A stretch of DNA of 53,309 nt from Campylobacterales bacterium (GCA_016938175.1 JAFGVE010000040.1:1-53309), one strand, 5' to 3'; shown: positions 1 through 8,597, numbered from the stretch's first letter. The notes: generated by a model from the letters alone, not told the origin. A program made the numbers and translations.

Positions 1-26
1 CTTCCAAAACCTTTCCGGTCTCTCGT

Positions 27-45
27 TTTGTGGACGGGAATTATA
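27..45 (-). promoter_or_regulatory. Stable-RNA-type promoter (-10 plus leader) pointing off the left edge
   Basis: Read on the minus strand, this stretch begins with a perfect -10 box TATAAT (45 to 40) followed by TCCCGTCCACAAA. The same 19 bases occur at 47097-47115 immediately after the -35/-10 of the tRNA-Lys/Glu operon. The GC-rich discriminator just after the -10 is typical of rRNA and tRNA promoters. I infer a stable RNA gene starting at or beyond position 1 on the minus strand. No consensus -35 is visible 17 bases upstream, which is common in Campylobacterota. The RNA product itself cannot be seen. Confidence 0.6.
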
Positions 46-65
46 GGAGAATATTGCTTAGGATT

Positions 66-128
66 TTCTTAATTTTTTTAAGAATTGTAGAAGTTTCTAC
101 TTATAGCTGTTTTTAGAATAAAAAACAG
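66..128 (-). terminator. Cluster of three small hairpins downstream of mnmA
   Basis: Three inverted repeats lie directly after the mnmA stop in the direction of its transcription: an 8-bp stem 107-114/121-128, a 6-bp palindromic stem 87-92/95-100, and a 7-bp stem 66-72/78-84. None is followed by a clean run of U in the minus-strand transcript, so a classical intrinsic terminator is not certain. Their position between mnmA and the next promoter fits transcript-end processing or termination. Confidence 0.45.
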
Positions 129-130
129 GT

Positions 131-1162
131 TTAGACAGATTTTATCCATCCACCCCCAATTAGTTTTTCACCTTCATAAAAAACAGCCGCTTGTCCAACC
201 GCGACGCCGAAAACACCCTCTTCAAGTGTAAGATATGCTCTATCATTTTCAATTTTTACATGACATGAAACTGCTTTTGTTCTATAACGTAGCTTTACAG
301 TTGTATAAAACTCTGTTTCATCATGAAACATGTTGAGATTATGTAATTCTACCTCTCTACACTCTAACTCTTCTCTTTTACCAACTACTATCTGATTTTT
401 TTGAGGATTTATACTGAGAACGAAATGTGGATCATGTGCGCCATTTACTGTAAAACCTTTTCTTTTTCCAATTGTATAATGCATATATCCTTTATGCTCT
501 CCCACTACATTTCCTTGTGTATCTAAAACCTCACCCACTTCATCAACTTGTACATAATCTTTTAGTACATCTGTATATGTAGTCTCAACAAAACATATTT
601 CACTTGATTCTGCTTGAGAAGAAAATGACTCTAAACCTTTGATAGAAGCCGCTTTTTCCTTTATATCACTTTTATGTTTTGTTCCTAAAGGAAATAGAAG
701 CCTTGGAAGGATATTTTTATCTACATAAAACAGAAAATAACTTTGATCTTTAGTATCATCTTCTGCTTGATAAAAATACTTTCCATCCGTTTTAATATAA
801 TGACCAGTAGCTAAATAATCTGCATCAACACTATCAGCAAACTTAATCATCTCTCCAAACTTCATAGTTCTATTACAGAGTGCACAGGGGTTTGGTGTTT
901 CACCTTTTTTATATGTTTCGATAAAGGGTTCAAACACTTCTTTTTTAAAACTCTCTTGTAAATCAAGAACATGTAATTTTATACCAACAAAATCAGCAGC
1001 TTTTTGTGCTCTTGCTAAATGTATCTCATGATAACCAGGTTTAGAATGTAGTTTCATATACAAACCTTCAACCTCATATCCCTCTTCTTTTAAAAGGAGA
1101 GACGTCATTGTTGAATCAACACCACCACTCATACCAACCAATACTTTCTTTTTCGTTTTCAT
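131..1162 (-). CDS. mnmA: tRNA-specific 2-thiouridylase MnmA
   Basis: This enzyme thiolates the wobble uridine (s2U34) of tRNA-Lys, tRNA-Glu and tRNA-Gln in the cytoplasm, using ATP and relayed sulfur. The 343-residue protein has the PP-loop SGGVDS at residues 12-17. The catalytic cysteine pair is in the expected places: C93 in NPC-x-x-C and C190 in SEICF. Length is normal for the family (about 340-370). Its ATG overlaps the TGA of the upstream LOG-family gene by four bases (ATGA, 1159-1162), so the two are translationally coupled. It is the last gene of the minus-strand flagellar/housekeeping run, and hairpins follow its stop. Two of its predicted tRNA substrates are encoded in this window at 47132-47296. 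Confidence 0.95.
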   Translation of the reverse strand: MKTKKKVLVGMSGGVDSTMTSLLLKEEGYEVEGLYMKLHSKPGYHEIHLARAQKAADFVGIKLHVLDLQESFKKEVFEPFIETYKKGETPNPCALCNRTMKFGEMIKFADSVDADYLATGHYIKTDGKYFYQAEDDTKDQSYFLFYVDKNILPRLLFPLGTKHKSDIKEKAASIKGLESFSSQAESSEICFVETTYTDVLKDYVQVDEVGEVLDTQGNVVGEHKGYMHYTIGKRKGFTVNGAHDPHFVLSINPQKNQIVVGKREELECREVELHNLNMFHDETEFYTTVKLRYRTKAVSCHVKIENDRAYLTLEEGVFGVAVGQAAVFYEGEKLIGGGWIKSV

Positions 1163-1956
1163 TTATTTTTCTTTTTCATTTTCTTACTTATTCTTCTATC
1201 TTTAATAATGTCATTTTCATATGAAAAGTCAGATATAGATTTATAATACTTCGTATCACTCAGTCCTACATCCCTTAAAACTTTCATCTGTGTCACTAAA
1301 GATGCTTCTATTTCACTTACAATAAACTCTAAATCATCGGTCAAGGTGATTAAATCAATATCACCAGAGTCTATCATACCATTCGCGACAAGCTTTTCCT
1401 TAATGAAGTTTATCAAAGGTTGATAAAAATCCACTCCAACAACAAAGATTTTCACACCTGTAATTTTTCGTGTTTGAACAAGTGTTAATGCTTCAAAAAG
1501 CTCATCCAAAGTCCCAAACCCACCAGGAAAAATAACATATGCCATAGAGTATTTAACTAACATTACTTTTCGAGAGAAAAAATAATCAAAACTTAAATCA
1601 ATGGTTGTGTATGGGTTCGCAATTTGTTCAAATGGCAAGTCAATATTTAAACCAATTGACTCAACTCCATTTTTATAAGCTCCCTTATTTGCGGCTTCCA
1701 TTATTCCAGGTCCACCACCCGTCATAATATTAAATCCTTTAGTGGATAATAGTTTGGAAAGCTTTACTGTGTCTTTATAGTATTTGTCAGTTTTATCAGT
1801 TCTGGCACTTCCAAAAATAGTAACTGCAGGTCCAAGTTCTCCAAGTTCGTCAAACCCTTTGACGAAATCTGAAAGAATTTTAAAAACACTCCATACATCT
1901 GCTGACTTAATATCTTTAATGTACTTTGTAGCAAGACGGTTATTTCTTTTTTTCAA
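1159..1956 (-). CDS. LOG-family (TIGR00730-type) nucleotide 5'-monophosphate phosphoribohydrolase
   Basis: The 265-residue protein shows the two LOG/lysine-decarboxylase-like signature motifs: [14 protein letters not shown] near residue 80 and PGGFGTLDE near residue 145. LOG proteins cleave the N-glycosidic bond of nucleoside monophosphates. They release free base (including cytokinin) and ribose 5-phosphate, and in bacteria probably act in nucleotide salvage. Older annotations call them lysine decarboxylase, which is almost certainly wrong. The gene starts one base after the fliY stop and overlaps mnmA by four bases, so it lies inside the operon. The substrate in this organism cannot be told from sequence. 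A lysine-rich C-terminal tail of about 15 residues is probably disordered. Confidence 0.85.
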   Translation of the reverse strand: MKKRNNRLATKYIKDIKSADVWSVFKILSDFVKGFDELGELGPAVTIFGSARTDKTDKYYKDTVKLSKLLSTKGFNIMTGGGPGIMEAANKGAYKNGVESIGLNIDLPFEQIANPYTTIDLSFDYFFSRKVMLVKYSMAYVIFPGGFGTLDELFEALTLVQTRKITGVKIFVVGVDFYQPLINFIKEKLVANGMIDSGDIDLITLTDDLEFIVSEIEASLVTQMKVLRDVGLSDTKYYKSISDFSYENDIIKDRRISKKMKKKNK

Positions 1957-1957
1957 A

Positions 1958-2827
1958 CTATGCCTTTAACTGTGTTAAACGCTCTTTTTTTGTACCAATT
2001 GTAGTGATTTGAACACCAAAATTCCCATCTACAATGACAACTTCACCCTGTGCAATAACATGATTGTCCACAAGAATATCCAAAGGATCATTTGCAAGTT
2101 GATTTAACTCTATAACAGAACCTATATCCATATTTAAAACATCTTTGAGTAGCATTCTCTTTTTCCCAATTCTGACTCGAACAGGAAGTTTTACATCCAT
2201 AATCAATGCAATATTATTCATCTCTTCATTACTCAAGTTTACATGCTCCGATTTAGACTCTTTTGATGAAAATGCGTCTGTTACATCTTCACGTACATGA
2301 GATGCACTGTCTTGTGGTGCATAAAGAGCATTATGAAGTTTTTCATCTATAATAAACATCAACAAGGAGCTAATAGAATCTAAAGTAAATTGATAAACAA
2401 ACATTTTACTGAATGCCTCAAGACTCACTTCACTATCATCTGAAATAAATTCTATATTTTCAACAGTAAATGATAAAACAGGAAGTTCTTTTTGTGCAGA
2501 AAGGCTATTACTAATAGCGCCAAAAATGTTTGAGACGATCTCTTTACTTGCATCCATATCATCATCACTAACGTCTTCTCTATCGCTCGGCTCTTCACCC
2601 ATCATCATATCTGATAACGAAGCAGATAAGTTTGGCGGTAATGCAACCATTACGTTTGCATCAACATCTCCAGTTACTTTTATTTTTACTAGAACAATAG
2701 GAGGAACAATATTTGAGATAATACTTAATTCTTGTTCCTCTTTTAATGAGAGGCTTGGTGCACTGCCCACAAGAGCTTCTATAGTGCCAACTGTTTCATC
2801 AACAAATAGTTTCATAAAGTCACTCAT
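1958..2827 (-). CDS. fliY: Flagellar motor switch protein FliY (FliN/CheC-related)
   Basis: FliY is a C-ring component that works with FliM and FliN to set rotation direction and assist export. The 289-residue protein has a CheC-like central region (about residues 35-185) and a C-terminal FliN-type SpoA domain (about 200-285, with LPVRVRIGKKRMLLKDVL and a final VDGNFGVQI segment). It starts two bases after the fliM stop. In the CheC-type active-site region the glutamate and asparagine are spaced as ExxxN (E96, N100) rather than the ExxN of active CheY-P phosphatases, so enzymatic activity is doubtful. No N-terminal EIDALL-type CheY-binding peptide is present. A separate FliN gene is not in this window. 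Confidence 0.88.
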   Translation of the reverse strand: MSDFMKLFVDETVGTIEALVGSAPSLSLKEEQELSIISNIVPPIVLVKIKVTGDVDANVMVALPPNLSASLSDMMMGEEPSDREDVSDDDMDASKEIVSNIFGAISNSLSAQKELPVLSFTVENIEFISDDSEVSLEAFSKMFVYQFTLDSISSLLMFIIDEKLHNALYAPQDSASHVREDVTDAFSSKESKSEHVNLSNEEMNNIALIMDVKLPVRVRIGKKRMLLKDVLNMDIGSVIELNQLANDPLDILVDNHVIAQGEVVIVDGNFGVQITTIGTKKERLTQLKA

Positions 2828-2829
2828 AC

Positions 2830-3921
2830 TTACTCCTTAACAGCAGTGCCATCTGCTTCATGTATTATATCTTTCACACCTGAGATTTTATCGTGTCTCT
2901 GTTTTTCAAAGTTTTCAAGTGCTCGTTTTACAGCATCTTTTTCAGTTTCTATAATCTCTGTTATTTGGATAGATTTTCTAAACCTTCTTAAACCTATCTC
3001 CCCTTTAAAACGCTCTTTTCCATCTACTGCAACCGTTACTATGTCATTTGCGGGACTAGAAAGACGTAAAACATCCCCAACTTGTAACTCTAAAATGTCA
3101 CCTAAAGTTAAGTCTGCATCTCCTAAATTCGCTTCTATATCAACTTTTGCTCCACCTAATAAGACCTGTAACTCAGTATTTCTACTCTTTTTAGAGCTTG
3201 TCTCATTTAACATTAAATCTCTTGAAGCCAATTTTGGAAGAACTGGTTCTAAAGAAATAACAGGATAACAGATGTTCATCATACCAGAAGAGTGTCCAAT
3301 AATTATCTCCATAACAACCATTACAACAATTTCATTTTGTGCAACAATTTGGACAACGTTTGGACTAGACTCTTTTGACTCAACAGTTGGATAAATATCC
3401 ATTACTGGTGCCCAAGACTCTTTAAGCGTACTCATCATAACACGTAAGATTGTCTCAAAAAGGCTCAATTCTATATCTGAAAACTCACGTGAAGCGTCAA
3501 AAGGTTCACCTTTTCCTCCCAGAAGACGGTCAAGCATTGGAAAAGCAATGGATGGATTAATTTCAATTACACCACTTCCCTCCAAAGGTTTTACAGAAAA
3601 CACATTAAAACTTGTAGGATTTGGTAGTGACATTAAAAACTCACCATAGGTCATTTGATCTACAGAGTGAAGCTGAATCTCTACTATTGAACGCATAATA
3701 GAAGAAATTTGTGAAGCAAGAGAACGTGCCATTTTATCATGAACACCACGGAATGCTCTAAGTTGCTCTTTAGAGACTCTATTTGGACGTTTAAAGTCAT
3801 AAAGAGTAACCTGTCGTTGCGGTAAAAGTTCTCCCGAACCGCTCTCTAAGACATCATCACCTTCATCTTCAACAACGTCTAATAGAGCATCAATCTCTTC
3901 TTGGGAAAGTATATCTGCCAC
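2830..3921 (-). CDS. fliM: Flagellar motor switch protein FliM
   Basis: FliM forms the middle of the C-ring and binds CheY-P. The 363-residue protein starts with the CheY-P-binding peptide LSQEEIDALL (residues 5-14). It continues with the CheC-like middle domain, including the loop LLGGKGEPFD near residue 135, and ends in a SpoA/FliN-like domain (about 250-330, DLTLGDILELQVGDVL). Length is slightly above the usual 330-350 because of an acidic linker after the peptide and a charged C-terminal tail. It begins one base after the fliA stop and runs directly into fliY, the standard epsilonproteobacterial order. Confidence 0.95.
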   Translation of the reverse strand: MADILSQEEIDALLDVVEDEGDDVLESGSGELLPQRQVTLYDFKRPNRVSKEQLRAFRGVHDKMARSLASQISSIMRSIVEIQLHSVDQMTYGEFLMSLPNPTSFNVFSVKPLEGSGVIEINPSIAFPMLDRLLGGKGEPFDASREFSDIELSLFETILRVMMSTLKESWAPVMDIYPTVESKESSPNVVQIVAQNEIVVMVVMEIIIGHSSGMMNICYPVISLEPVLPKLASRDLMLNETSSKKSRNTELQVLLGGAKVDIEANLGDADLTLGDILELQVGDVLRLSSPANDIVTVAVDGKERFKGEIGLRRFRKSIQITEIIETEKDAVKRALENFEKQRHDKISGVKDIIHEADGTAVKE

Positions 3922-3922
3922 T

Positions 3923-4609
3923 TTATGCTCCTAAACTCTCTCTAATTTTCACAAGAACCGACTTATGTATCTGTGAAATTCTCGATTCTGTAATATCTAA
4001 AACCTCACTAATCTCTTTGAGTGTAAGCTCTTCAAAATAGTAAAGTTGAATCACCATTTGTTCACGCTCTTTAAATGTAGAGAGTGTTTTTTTAATAACC
4101 TCTACAAGCTCATCTTTTTCAATTGCCGCAAGTGCTGCACCTTCATCACCAACCTGAAGTTGATCGTGAAGAGGCATTACCGTATAAATAGACGATGCTA
4201 TACGCGCTTCATGCACTTTTTCAACGCTCTCTTCTAAAATTTCCGCCAACTCTTCATCCGTAGGTTCATTAGAATTTGTAAGCAAATACTCTTCGACAGC
4301 ATAATCTATAGCTTTTACAAGTTTACGACTTGCACGACTTAATATATCCAAACTACGAAGGTAATCAAGCATTGCACCATATACTCGTTTTTTTGCATAT
4401 CCCCAAAAATTATCATTTAAGGCATCATCATAGCGTCTAGCAAGCTTTATAAGTTCTTCAGTTCCTATAGCAGCTAAATCTAAATAATCAACAGAACTCG
4501 GTAATCTTTCTTTTAAACGGAATGCCATAGCTTTTACAGCAGGAAGATATGAGATAGCCAGTTCATCTTCCTTATGTTTGATGTCACTTATGTATGCATT
4601 AGGTATCAT
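3923..4609 (-). CDS. fliA: RNA polymerase sigma factor FliA (sigma-28)
   Basis: FliA directs transcription of late flagellar genes such as flagellin and is held in check by FlgM. The 228-residue protein shows region 2 (DLAAIGTEELIKLARRYD, then YAKKRVYGAMLDYLRSLD) and a region 4 helix-turn-helix (LTLKEISEVLDITESRISQIHKSV). Length is normal (about 230-240). Its ATG overlaps the stop of the upstream membrane-protein gene (4606-4609, ATGA). I see no sigma-54 (GG-N10-GC) element in the short upstream sequence, so expression probably comes from the operon promoter. Confidence 0.93.
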   Translation of the reverse strand: MIPNAYISDIKHKEDELAISYLPAVKAMAFRLKERLPSSVDYLDLAAIGTEELIKLARRYDDALNDNFWGYAKKRVYGAMLDYLRSLDILSRASRKLVKAIDYAVEEYLLTNSNEPTDEELAEILEESVEKVHEARIASSIYTVMPLHDQLQVGDEGAALAAIEKDELVEVIKKTLSTFKEREQMVIQLYYFEELTLKEISEVLDITESRISQIHKSVLVKIRESLGA

Positions 4610-4941
4610 GCTGTTTCTTGACCCAAATCTTCAGAATTCATTTTAATTGCAAGATCTGTTATCTTACAAGCAGAATCAATTAACTTTTCACGTTTATTTA
4701 TCTCTTTGACAAAACTGTCTAAATCTCTTTCATGATCTTCTTTTGGAAAGAGATATGCTTTTGCAGTAATTGTTCTGTAATACAGAGCAATAATAATATG
4801 CGAAAAAAGATAAAAAAAGATGGTTATTAAAAATGTATATACAAAAAGTCCCTCTGCATCAAAAGACTTCAAAATTCCAAAAATGATTCCAACGAAAAAT
4901 CCCTGAACTGTAAAGAAATATACAAAATTCTCACCCAACAT
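4606..4941 (-). CDS. Small integral membrane protein embedded in the flagellar operon
   Basis: This 111-residue protein has two hydrophobic segments, about residues 6-24 and 32-54, followed by a charged cytoplasmic tail (residues 60-111). I recognise no named domain. From memory, C. jejuni has an integral membrane protein in exactly this slot (Cj0062c, between flhG and fliA), so the position is conserved in the class. It overlaps fliA by four bases and starts 18 bases after the flhG stop, which implies co-expression with flagellar regulators. Its role is unknown. A part in polar localisation or C-ring assembly is only a guess from context. Confidence 0.8.
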   Translation of the reverse strand: MLGENFVYFFTVQGFFVGIIFGILKSFDAEGLFVYTFLITIFFYLFSHIIIALYYRTITAKAYLFPKEDHERDLDSFVKEINKREKLIDSACKITDLAIKMNSEDLGQETA

Positions 4942-4959
4942 AACAGCACTCCAAGTCTT

Positions 4960-5835
4960 TTAAAAATGGTCTATTAATCTTTTAAAGAGTCCGGAAAGAC
5001 CACTCTCGCTTGATGTTACTAGCACGTTTCGTTCCAGCTTAGACACAATTTTACCAACAATTGAGTCTAAATCTCTACTCGGCTGTGAATTAGGATACTC
5101 AACACTAAACAGTGCACGTTTCTTGACACTTCCCGAAACTTTTACATCCTCATTAATTTTTCCCATCAGCTGTAGATCTAAACTTCCGCCTATATTTGCA
5201 TTGGCAACTTTTTTAATTTTTTCAAAAATACCAACCGCCTCTTTTTCATTTTTCACCTGGTTCATAATGACACTAATATCATTACGTAGTGTTGCGATGG
5301 TCTTAATTGTTGCATAGGCATCTGTAATTGCAGCAGGATCAGGAACTGTTACAACAATAACATCATCGGAAGCGTTTAAGAACATCTGTATATGTTCTCC
5401 AATTCCAGCACCCGTATCTATTATCATTACATCTAGTTTATCTAAAACCTGTGCCTCTTGCATAAATTTTTCAAAAAGCGCCAGATCAGAGTACTTTAAA
5501 ATTTCATCACCACTCTCACCCGGGATAAGTATAAGATTCCGTGTGATTGGAATTAAAATATCTGAAACTGTTGCCTCCCCTTTGAGTACATGCAAAATAT
5601 TTTTTTTAATCTTAACATTATACATAACGTCAAGATTTGCAAGCCCAATATCTGCGTCAAAGATACCTACATTTAAACCTTTTTGTGAAAGAGCGTAAGC
5701 TAAATTTGAACTAATTGTACTTTTTCCAACTCCACCTTTGCCACTTGTTATTGCTATAAAACGAGTTTTTTTTGATTTTTTAGCAGAGTTTGAAGCAACA
5801 AGCTCTTTAAGCTTCTGTGCCTGATCGGGCATCAT
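4960..5835 (-). CDS. flhG: Flagellar number regulator FlhG (MinD-like ATPase)
   Basis: FlhG (YlxH/FleN) is a MinD/ParA-type ATPase that limits flagellar number and in epsilonproteobacteria also affects cell-division placement. The 291-residue protein has the deviant Walker A GKGGVGKST (about residues 31-39), DADIGLANLD for switch I, and IIDTGAG for switch II. The N-terminus carries a short lead (MMPDQAQKLKEL) resembling the FlhF-activating helix of FlhG proteins. The C-terminal part contains an amphipathic stretch ending GLFKRLIDHF, which fits membrane targeting. It overlaps the flhF stop by four bases. Confidence 0.92.
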   Translation of the reverse strand: MMPDQAQKLKELVASNSAKKSKKTRFIAITSGKGGVGKSTISSNLAYALSQKGLNVGIFDADIGLANLDVMYNVKIKKNILHVLKGEATVSDILIPITRNLILIPGESGDEILKYSDLALFEKFMQEAQVLDKLDVMIIDTGAGIGEHIQMFLNASDDVIVVTVPDPAAITDAYATIKTIATLRNDISVIMNQVKNEKEAVGIFEKIKKVANANIGGSLDLQLMGKINEDVKVSGSVKKRALFSVEYPNSQPSRDLDSIVGKIVSKLERNVLVTSSESGLSGLFKRLIDHF

Positions 5836-7133
5836 ACCTTACTCCTATTAAATCCATGTAAGAGACACTCAATTAAAAAGTCACTATTAGCACATACTAG
5901 ATCTTCAGGAACTTCTTGTCCAACAGAGAAATAACTAATTGGTTTTTTTGTCTCATAAGCAAGAGAAAAAATATTTCCAAAACCCCGTGTTTCATCAAGT
6001 TTAGTAAACATTAAAGTATCTATTCCCAAAGTTGCAAAATTATCGTAAGTAATTTTCAAGTCCTCATACTTTATGGAACTTGGCATAACTAATACAACAT
6101 CTACACTATATTGCGTAGTATTTGCACGTAAGCACTCGTAAATTTTTTCAATTTTTCCTTTATCATAAGGACTTGATCCCATAGTATCTATAAGAATGTA
6201 ATCACAGTACTTTAAAGACTCTAAAGCAGATGAAAATTCAGGAGGATCAACAACTGTCTCAATACCCAGTTTCATCATTCTTGCATACTGCATTAATTGT
6301 TCAACTGCACCGATTCTGTAAGTATCTAAAACAACCAAACCGACTTTATGCTTTTTTTCCATTAAAAATGAGTATCTCGCAGCGAGTTTCGCAATACTCG
6401 TTGTTTTTCCAACACCCGTAGGCCCGACTAGCATAATGACTTTTTTTGTTCCATGTTTGAGTGGTGTTTCTAATCGAATAGGTACCATTTTGCGGAGTAT
6501 TGTCTGGAAATAACGCTTGACTGTAGTTGAATTCTCACGCATTTTATACGGCATGTGCTCTAAAGTTATCTGCATTAAAGCATCCAAATGTTCATTATTC
6601 ATACCACTTTGTGAAGCAAGTCTATAAATTTCAGCAAACTCTGGAGGTATAGGTGCTTGAGTTTTTGGAGATTTCTCATCCCAAAACATATTTTGAATAA
6701 TTTTAACTTTGTCAGTAAGTTTATTGATTTCAGATTTTATATCTTTAAGTTCTTGTGGTTCAAAACTATTTTGTACTTTTGCACCAGTTAATTCTCTATC
6801 TGCAACACTGTCTTCATTTATATATCTTGCCAATGGATCTTCAACATTTGAAATACGTGAAATCTGTTTGGCTGCATTTGAAATGTCAAAAAGTATCTCC
6901 TGACTCTCATCTTTTAAAGGTTGCTGTGCTGAAAGTGGCCTATGCGCTTTTTTATAAGTTGTTGCAAGCATAGACTCATCTATACCTATAACAATTTCAT
7001 AAAGCCCCTCCCTTCCAAGTGCTTTTTTACGCACCTCACGAGTCTCAATAAGCATACCTTCATCACCAATTTCCAGCTTTGCTTTTTTCAATGCTTCTGA
7101 AGGTGTTTTTCCTTCAAATGTCAGTATCTTCAC
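5832..7133 (-). CDS. flhF: Flagellar biosynthesis GTPase FlhF (SRP-like)
   Basis: FlhF is the third SRP-type GTPase and sets flagellar position and assembly at the pole. The 433-residue protein has an N-terminal basic B region (about 1-130), an N domain (about 140-220) and a G domain with P-loop GPTGVGKTTS, DTYRIGAVEQL and TKLDE. The G3 motif reads DTMGSS where Ffh/FtsY have DTAGR, so the usual Arg is Ser. I believe this is a feature of epsilonproteobacterial FlhF rather than damage. The start overlaps the folK stop by four bases and flhG follows with another four-base overlap, so folK-flhF-flhG are coupled. Confidence 0.94.
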   Translation of the reverse strand: MKILTFEGKTPSEALKKAKLEIGDEGMLIETREVRKKALGREGLYEIVIGIDESMLATTYKKAHRPLSAQQPLKDESQEILFDISNAAKQISRISNVEDPLARYINEDSVADRELTGAKVQNSFEPQELKDIKSEINKLTDKVKIIQNMFWDEKSPKTQAPIPPEFAEIYRLASQSGMNNEHLDALMQITLEHMPYKMRENSTTVKRYFQTILRKMVPIRLETPLKHGTKKVIMLVGPTGVGKTTSIAKLAARYSFLMEKKHKVGLVVLDTYRIGAVEQLMQYARMMKLGIETVVDPPEFSSALESLKYCDYILIDTMGSSPYDKGKIEKIYECLRANTTQYSVDVVLVMPSSIKYEDLKITYDNFATLGIDTLMFTKLDETRGFGNIFSLAYETKKPISYFSVGQEVPEDLVCANSDFLIECLLHGFNRSKV

Positions 7134-7618
7134 AGTTTTACCTTAGCAAGTGGAATAAGTACACTCTCTCTTTCATGCCAAGAGGGATGAGGAATAGTTA
7201 AAGTCGGACTTTTTACAACTCTATTGTCAAAAAATATAATATCCAAATCCAATGTCCTTGGTGCATTTGCAAAGCTTCGTTGTCTTTTGAAGCGTTTTTC
7301 TAACCTCATCAAATAATCCAAAAACACACGAGGTTGCATTGACGTTTTTAGGACTAGAATTGAGTTAAAAAAATCCTCTTGTTCGATAAAACCGAATGGA
7401 GGATTTTTCAAAATCAATGAACTCTCTACCAAAGAGACTCTTTTATCTTTTTGTATTGTAAAAAAGAGATGTTCAAACCTACGTTTAACATCCCCAAGAT
7501 TACCACCGATTCCAACTACTGCTTGGTAACGGTGATGTGCAATTTTATAAGACCTGTACGGAAAACGCAGTCCTTTAAAAAGAGACAGTTTATCACCATA
7601 TCTGCGTTGTATATACAT
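7130..7618 (-). CDS. folK: 6-hydroxymethyl-7,8-dihydropterin pyrophosphokinase FolK
   Basis: FolK transfers pyrophosphate from ATP to the hydroxymethyl dihydropterin in folate synthesis. The 162-residue protein contains GGNLGDV near residue 40 and the family signature RTLDLDIIFFD near residue 120, which carries the magnesium-binding aspartates. About 30 residues precede the usual family start and are rich in Arg, Lys and Tyr. They may be a genuine extension or mean the true start lies further in. It follows aroQ after 11 bases and overlaps flhF by four. The folate gene folB lies elsewhere in this window (27525). Confidence 0.9.
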   Translation of the reverse strand: MYIQRRYGDKLSLFKGLRFPYRSYKIAHHRYQAVVGIGGNLGDVKRRFEHLFFTIQKDKRVSLVESSLILKNPPFGFIEQEDFFNSILVLKTSMQPRVFLDYLMRLEKRFKRQRSFANAPRTLDLDIIFFDNRVVKSPTLTIPHPSWHERESVLIPLAKVKL

Positions 7619-7629
7619 GAACGTCTGTA

Positions 7630-8106
7630 TTATGCTTGTTGCGCTTTTTGTTGTGCTTCGTGAGCAGCTTTTAGCTCGTTAAGTATTTGGAACATTCCCA
7701 TTAGTGCCAAATGGTATCCAAAAGGACCAAAACCTACTACAGACGATGCACATACAGGTGCTATCATGTTTTGTTTTCTAAACTCTTCACGTCTATAGAT
7801 ATTTGAAATATGTACTTCAATCGTTGGAATATTTACAGCTGAAATAGCATCACGAATCGCGATAGAAGTGTGTGTATATGCAGCGGCATTAATTATTATA
7901 CCGTGAGCTTCTCCATAACACTCTTGAATCTTATCTACAATTTCACCCTCTAAATTACTCTGAAAGAACTCAATTTCTACACCATTTTGTGTTGCAACTT
8001 CTTTCATTTGTGCATGAATTTGCTCCAATTTCATTGGACCATAAATCTGTTGTTCTCGTACACCGAGCATATTTAAATTTGGACCTTGTATAACCGCTAT
8101 TTTCAT
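7630..8106 (-). CDS. aroQ: 3-dehydroquinate dehydratase, type II
   Basis: AroQ removes water from 3-dehydroquinate in the shikimate pathway. The 158-residue protein matches type II enzymes: QGPNLNMLG at residues 8-16, the catalytic tyrosine in QIYG (residue 22), [10 protein letters not shown] for substrate binding, and the catalytic histidine in [15 protein letters not shown] 15-residue Ala/Gln-rich tail extends past the family core. It begins the compact run aroQ-folK-flhF-flhG, with a candidate promoter upstream. From memory, aroQ next to folK-flhF is also the C. jejuni order. Confidence 0.94.
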   Translation of the reverse strand: MKIAVIQGPNLNMLGVREQQIYGPMKLEQIHAQMKEVATQNGVEIEFFQSNLEGEIVDKIQECYGEAHGIIINAAAYTHTSIAIRDAISAVNIPTIEVHISNIYRREEFRKQNMIAPVCASSVVGFGPFGYHLALMGMFQILNELKAAHEAQQKAQQA

Positions 8107-8161
8107 CTTTAACCTTTGTTTTGTACTCTTAAATTTATGAAGTGATTATTCTAGCAAAACA

Positions 8162-8167
8162 ATTATA
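8162..8167 (-). promoter_or_regulatory. Candidate -10 box upstream of aroQ
   Basis: A perfect TATAAT on the minus strand lies about 56 bases before the aroQ ATG, just past the stop of the preceding gene. A second weaker box TAGAAT lies at 8149-8154. Either could start the aroQ to mnmA transcript. No -35 consensus is apparent. Confidence 0.4.
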
Positions 8168-8170
8168 AAA

Positions 8171-8509
8171 TTAACTGTAATCTTCACTCTCTTTGAGATT
8201 TTCACACTTCTTAATCATCTCATATAAATCCAAATCTCTCCCAGTTAGTGTACAAACTGTTTTCCCTTTTGCATCTATAAATATAAAACTTTCCGACTCA
8301 TGAAAATCTTTGCACATAAAGGCAGAATAAATAACATACTCTGCATCTCTAAGTTGTGGAAACTCTTTTGATACATCCTGAAACTTTTGAGACTCTTTTG
8401 AGAGTTGTTTTATCTCTAAAACCTCTTTTTGCAGACTATTTTTCAAAACATCTTTTAAGTCAGTCAACTCCTCTTCAAGGTTTTCAAACTTCTGATGACA
8501 CTTTATCAT
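8171..8509 (-). CDS. Hypothetical protein with N-terminal coiled coil
   Basis: I do not recognise this 112-residue soluble protein. Residues about 5-50 have the charged heptad-like pattern of a coiled coil (Glu/Lys/Leu-rich). The second half (about 52-100) is a compact mixed region with FIFIDAKGKTVCTLTGRDLDLYEM, which could be one strand-turn-strand followed by a helix. No signal peptide or membrane segment is seen. The ribosome binding site GAGGAG (8519-8524) is strong, and a clear -10 box precedes it, so the gene is probably real and expressed. It is co-oriented with aroQ, 64 bases upstream of it. Confidence 0.7.
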   Translation of the reverse strand: MIKCHQKFENLEEELTDLKDVLKNSLQKEVLEIKQLSKESQKFQDVSKEFPQLRDAEYVIYSAFMCKDFHESESFIFIDAKGKTVCTLTGRDLDLYEMIKKCENLKESEDYS

Positions 8510-8533
8510 AATGGACTCCTCGGAATTTTACTT

Positions 8534-8539
8534 ATTATA
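8534..8539 (-). promoter_or_regulatory. -10 box for the hypothetical gene at 8509
   Basis: TATAAT on the minus strand lies about 25 bases before the ATG and is followed by a GAGGAG ribosome binding site. Together with the plus-strand box at 8598-8603 it makes a divergent promoter pair in the 124-base intergenic region 8510-8633. Nothing else is visible there. Confidence 0.55.
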
Positions 8540-8597
8540 CAACAACTCTCTACCGACTTTAACAACACTCTGTTCATAATTCAAACACTAATAACTG

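Noticed and set aside
1159..1956. Lysine decarboxylase
   Set aside because: The GGGPGxMEA and PGGxGTxxE motifs define LOG phosphoribohydrolases; the decarboxylase name is a legacy misannotation and no PLP site is present.
3923..8106. Sigma-54 promoter in front of the flagellar genes
   Set aside because: I looked for GG-N10-GC elements in the short gaps and found none that I could support.
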